From: Takakia lepidozioides | Lineage: Eukaryota; Streptophyta; Takakiopsida; Takakiales; Takakiaceae | NCBI GenBank assembly: GCA_030704615.1 | Contig: CM060733.1 | Coordinates: 48,546,001 to 48,610,000, forward strand | Reading direction: 5' to 3' | Length of the DNA: 64,000 nucleotides | Shown here: positions 59,253 through 64,000 of the stretch, piece after piece | Position numbering within the stretch: the first letter of the stretch is position 1 | Layout of the letters: the number at the start of each line of letters is the position of its first letter | The notes under the pieces: generated by a model | The model's input: only the letters and a program-made list of their open reading frames with translations | Told to the model about the DNA's origin: nothing | The model's database searches: none | Position numbers and translations under genes: made by a program

Positions 59253-62210
59253 ATGACTAGAATGTCTAAGACCATCGAGGATGTGCGGAAGGGAGCGTGG
59301 ACAGCGGATGAAGATGAGAAGCTTCGCGCCTACATTGAAATACATGGCACGGGCCACTGGCGTAGTGTAGGCAAGAAAGCAGGTATTGTCCTCAGACAAC
59401 TTCCTACCATCTCTACGGTCCCCTTTCTCTCCATCCCTTCAAGATCCGAGTGACTGTTTCTTTCACGTAGGAATTTCTTCAGGCATCCTTATTCAGGATT
59501 TGGAAGCATCATGACTGCTGTGCAAAGTTAGACTGTGACTTTCGAGCTCAATTAACCACAGCCGCGGTGTGTACATGCCGGTGCCGCTTCGTACACACAA
59601 TGAGCACACATGATTGACAAGTCACAAAGTACACCTGGCTAGCTCACAGGATTGAGTTGCACTTGCTCGCAAGTCTAATCAGTAATGCATGGCTGAATCC
59701 CTGCTTATGCTCTATCTACAATGTCGTCTGTTGAACGCTATCACCTCGAGAGATTAGTTATATGGATCATGCATTGAGTAATCCCCTTCACACGAATTGA
59801 GTCTTGCATCCACCAGCATCAACAGTGAGAGTTTCATGTAAGTGAACCTTCGAGTTAGCTGCAGCGGAGATTGACATCCCTGCTCATGATGCCTTGTAAT
59901 CCAGCCTACACTGACTGGATTCATCTCAAAGGGGTGGTCCTTCCTACAGTGTGTAAGCGGCATTTCAGATAACCCCTGTTCACCTGGTCTATGCACATCA
60001 CTTAGAATGGCACGAACGACAGACTATCTAGAACAGTTCGGAAGCAAAACATCTGAGTCATTTGAGAAATTTGTACCGTATACAAGTAGTGCATTGTCTC
60101 TGACATTGTAGGCGATAGACCCACTGTTGTCAAATTTATCCGTGATATGCTTACTCAAGGGAGGTCAGTCTACCGAGGGCATGTTTGTTGTTGCTAAGCG
60201 TGCTACTGGCAGTTCGATATCGAGAGACATATGTGTGTGCGGCAATGTTACCCACTTGAGAACATAGTGTCCCATGGATCTGGTTTGTTGCAGGGTTGCA
60301 GAGGTGTGGTAAAAGCTGCCGATTGCGGTGGACAAATTACTTGCGACCGGACATCCGCCACGGTAGCTTCACGCCCGAGGAGGAAGACCTCATTGTAGAG
60401 CTACATGCCTCCCTCGGAAGCAGGTATCTCAGCTCTCTTACAAGTGAACTGCAAATTCACAACTATTTTAGATAGTCAGTATGTTAAAGAGATAATGTTG
60501 CCAGAAAGGTGCTCTTGATTGAGGCTGATCATACCTTGCTGGCTTTTTCCAGGTGGTCTCTCATAGCGGCAAAGATGCCGGGGCGCACAGACAATGACAT
60601 CAAGAACCACTGGAACACACGGCTTAAAAAGAAGTTGTGTGATATGGGCATAGACCCTGTCACTCATAAACCCATCTCAGAGCTGCTGCGCGACCTTGCT
60701 GGCACCATGGCTCAATCATCTGGTTGCAACCAGGTAGAGCTCTTCTTTCATGTTTCAAATTTTACCTGGGTCTGTTCATTACGTAGCGATAGGTGGTGGG
60801 CAACGGGGTTCCCAAACCACCACGGATAAGCTCTTGCTTGCTGAGCCATGCATCTTCTATTGTACAGAGAGATAACTTAAAAGAAATATCTCAAGCTTGC
60901 AACTTATGTATGCACTGCAAATTGATCGGTTTCTGACTAATAATGCATGTGGAGTAGGTCATCAGGGATCCATCTAGCAACTAAAGTTAGGTTTTTGTAA
61001 TTGGTGATGCTGGTAGGTGGCCGAGCAAGCAGCACGCCGGTGCTTCAGCGACAACCTTCTAAGCAAGGCAGTCCGTGAGTGTGTGAAACCTACTGGCCTA
61101 CCTGCTCTATCTGATGTGACCAACGTCAATGTCCATTGGGTTGAGGAACAACATCCAGTAGATACATCAAGGGCGGGAAGTCTAAACCGCGAGCATACTG
61201 AGGAGAGCTCGAGCATGTCAGGATCAACTAGTTTGGCCGAAAGCAGCTGCAGTGATGAGGCTTACACCTTGAACACCGGCAGTCCCTCACGAAGCACCAT
61301 GTTCCAGCATACCCGACCAGGCTCTGATCAGGGCCCTAGTTCATCTGTTGTGTCTGAGAAAGACAGGAGGATTCTAGAGACAGTAACAGAGGCTGCATGC
61401 AGGCGAATTGCCTACATGTCTTCACGTCAGGGAAACGGTCCGACGGATTCAGCCAGACTCGAAGATGGTATCATCTCAGGTACCGCCCATCATGAAAGCT
61501 CCTCGAAGATTTTTGAGAGCCCAGTAACAATGAGTCCGATGGACGTCGGGTCCCGAAGCATGTCAATATCAACTGCCAGAAGCCCCGAGTTCCAGAGCTT
61601 CGCCAAAGCTGAAGTGCATGCTAATGCGCAGTCTCTCCCCAGTGGGAGGTCGCTATATTTCTCACCAAGGTCGAATTTGCTTCCAACTGGCATGAGCCCG
61701 ACGCCGAGTGGCCTCAATGACACCCACGGTCGCTGGGCTATACCAAGCAATGCAAACACTCACGAAGACGGATTCGGCAACGGTGACTACAGTCCTTTGT
61801 TTGCTCCAACCAGGTTCAACATGGAATACCAGAATCAAGTCATGGGACAGGCTCATCCTGAGGCCACATTCTCACAGAGCGAGATAATTAGACCCCTCCC
61901 AAGCAATGTTTGCATTCCGGATGTCAGCTGCAGCAGAAATGAGATTGGTGGGTTCCTTCAAGCACCAGCAGAAACAGCTAATTTTAGCGTGCCACTGGCT
62001 GGTTTCAGTGGACCACCGACTCCTTCCTTCACTGGAGCGCTTCCCTCTGGACAGCAGCTTCTACAGAGCAATTACAATGGACCATTCTCTAATTTTGCTG
62101 GACCCCTAGGTGGATTTAGTGGGCCATTGGCTGGGCCCAACGGAACAGGCCGAGTCCATGAATATGATGTTCCAAGCCCACGCGTAGTACTTTGGGATTT
62201 CCAGGAATAG
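59253..62210 (+). CDS. R2R3-MYB transcription factor, MYB35/MYB80-like
   Basis: Nuclear DNA-binding factor. Exons: 59253-59382, 60294-60423, 60553-60733 and 61017-62210, phases 1, 2 and 0, giving 544 aa. R2 begins [20 protein letters not shown] and runs through [21 protein letters not shown]3 begins [20 protein letters not shown] and ends [19 protein letters not shown]. The intron positions are the standard R2R3-MYB ones. The bHLH-contact motif of R3 is absent (Glu where Arg/Lys is expected). Directly after R3, [17 protein letters not shown] resembles the MYB35 (TDF1)/MYB80 group that controls tapetum and spore-wall genes in other plants. I base this only on that motif, so it is tentative. 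The long C-terminus is Ser-rich, then has a repeated GF-SGP motif ([25 protein letters not shown]) and ends [10 protein letters not shown]. Confidence 0.93.
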
Positions 62211-64000
62211 ATCTGAAAAGACAGTATCAACTGCCAGTCTGATGCTTTCTCTGCAAAAGACCTGGCACTTGAAACATCACAACTCATGTCTTGAGTATAG
62301 CCATCCTAAGGCGATGTACCTTGAATTTTGGTAGCGCTGACTAATAGGACTAAAATTTAAAATTTTCGTCTTCTTGCCCAGACTGATCTGTGGTAGCTTC
62401 TGGCCCCAGAGCTTTATCTTTTCAGGAAGCATCATGGATAGTATATGTTGCTATATGTGTAGACTCTTGAGCTAGTTCTCTCTTGTTCATCTCTTGGCCT
62501 TGCTCTCTCTCTCCTTTTGTTTCCCGATGAGTTCACCGTCTTAAAGATGCAAGCCTCGATTAGTTCAGCCTTGCACATATCCCCCAAACCAATGCGCGAC
62601 CTATTCAGCTCCTCCTGGCTTTGGTTTGTACTTTGTACACTAGATTATTGGGTAGAACACATATATGAGCCCTGATTGTGCATACTGTATTTCTCTCTTT
62701 CTGAACGCTATCTGGGGTTCATTTTCCAGTGATATCGGTATATTGTTGTCTGCTGCTGTAGTAGATAGTGACGATGATGCCAGACTCCCAGCCATCCACC
62801 ATTTAGCGAGGGAAATTCAACGTTACAGTGAAGAGTTCTTCTCCGTCTTTGCGAGCACGCTATAGCATTCATATCCGACAGCAGTCGGCGGAGGCCATGG
62901 TCAATGCCTGCCTAACGTGCAGAAGGTAGCGCGCATGAGAAGCGCGGGCTTAAGTGTTCCCTCCCACGGATTGCATGGATGCTTGACCTGTATTTTAGTC
63001 TACTACAGCAGCCAAAAAGCATAGTACTATGTGCAAATGTAAGATCGTGGCCTATATCTTCTTTAACTAACCCATTTGAGCTCAAAAATCTAAGACTCTT
63101 CCGAGCTCATGATAAAAGTCACCGAGGTACACTATACTACAGGGGCTTATCATGAGATAAGTGTAACTCATGATTGACTTCGCTTGCCGTAGAACTCGGC
63201 TACTTGAGCAACAGTCTTGAATCCTAGAAATCCAGTCATACCCCAATTCCTCAAATGAATTTCGAGTGAAAGAATGTCCGTGGTTTTCAACGTAGAAGCT
63301 CTGTAGAAAGACGCCAAATAGACGAAACTTCTCTTCTGGGGACTAACGTTGGGGCGCCCGTTCCTCTGCTCTCCGCCCAAGGTTGTTGTGTGTATATATA
63401 TATATATACTTGTCTAGGCAACACGTGTTAGACCTTAAATTTGCAACAGACTTTATTCGAAATTTAATAAGTGCCCCAGAAACATTAATTGGAGTTGATC
63501 AGTAGCTTCATTGGTGAAAAGGTACCCAGCAAGGGCAATCCCACTAGTACAGAAAGTGCCCCAGCCAAACGTGTATATGGGGTAGGAAGATTCTTATACT
63601 CTTACAGTACAATAACTAGACAGGGCTGTCAAACCTCACCAATGTACAGATTTATGTAACTATACTTCCCGCAAGATCCACATGTCTAGTTTGTGAGGCT
63701 GTGCAAAACAGAAGAATCCTTTTTGCACAATCTAGAGCTAGACCCATCAGTGCGATTCATTCATAGATAATTTACATGCAAGAGATCCAATTGGCGCAGT
63801 TCAGATAGGCGTTCAGTGTTAGATATTGCTGTGGTCTGGCCGCATTTCCGGACTAGTTGCCTGCATCCCCCAGTATTGTACACAACTGAAACCAAAGATG
63901 GAGCGCACGCCTGTGTTATATGGGTACTCGTACTCATATCCACGAGTCTGTAATCTAGAGATCGAATGTGATCGTGGCCGTGGCAAGTGGTAGCACTGTT
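62211..64000. other. MYB 3' region and right edge
   Basis: Contains the MYB 3' UTR. Two short minus-strand open frames (63168-63380, containing LSLEIHLRNWGMTGFLGFKT; and 63761-63943) might be terminal exons of a gene beyond the right edge, but I cannot recognise or connect them. A (TA)n run lies at about 63393-63408. Confidence 0.35.

Noticed and set aside
61490-61856. Minus-strand frames opposite the MYB last exon
   Set aside because: Shadows of the MYB coding strand.
1-64000. CRISPR arrays, bacterial operons, rRNA or tRNA genes
   Set aside because: None seen; tandem repeats lack regular spacers and the genes are spliced nuclear plant genes.

Overview
This window is nuclear DNA from a land plant. 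The genes are spliced (GT-AG introns of about 100 bp to 2.5 kb), and PSBS, a plant-type R2R3-MYB and the plant Mediator subunit MED32 are present. A complete-looking axonemal gene, CFAP65, suggests a lineage that still makes flagellated sperm (bryophyte, lycophyte, fern or similar); I cannot name the species. All exon models were read by hand from splice signals, reading frame and family resemblance.

Layout. 1-8739 (-): CFAP65, ten exons seen, with the 3' end beyond the left edge. 11587-13215 (-): MED32, four short exons, 149 aa. 16071-18466 (-): an unrecognised multi-exon gene whose first intron is filled by a truncated LINE. 19214-23878 (+): PIGT (GPI transamidase), seven exons, 779 aa. 25121-26872 (+): PSBS, four exons, 275 aa. 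28136-30472 (-): RPAC2, the AC19 subunit of RNA polymerases I and III, three exons. 31295-32318 (+): a small unrecognised coiled-coil gene, probably sharing a promoter region with RPAC2. 33174-38615 (-): an unrecognised BTB/POZ gene, seven phase-consistent exons, with the BTB fold interrupted by about 400 residues. 41.2-42.5 kb (+): a decayed LINE 3' end. 42617-47593 (+): RRS1 (60S ribosome assembly), eight exons, 357 aa. 47.6-59.2 kb: an 11.6-kb stretch with no gene I can support. 59253-62210 (+): an R2R3-MYB resembling the MYB35/MYB80 clade, four exons, 544 aa.

The genes do not form a pathway. They are mostly single-copy housekeeping genes (MED32, PIGT, PSBS, RPAC2, RRS1) with two possible reproductive genes (CFAP65 for sperm flagella, and perhaps the MYB). 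Three gene pairs look divergent: unknown gene/PIGT, RPAC2/coiled-coil gene and BTB gene/RRS1.

The most unusual items are the interrupted BTB gene, much of which lies in a strongly AT-rich island (about 34-41 kb); three dispersed retroelement 3' ends that share a covarying hairpin, two with a UUCG loop, followed by different simple-repeat tails; one of these as a 62-bp insert between perfect 12-bp target-site duplications; a 536-bp element with 27-bp terminal inverted repeats; and several tandem duplications inside introns.
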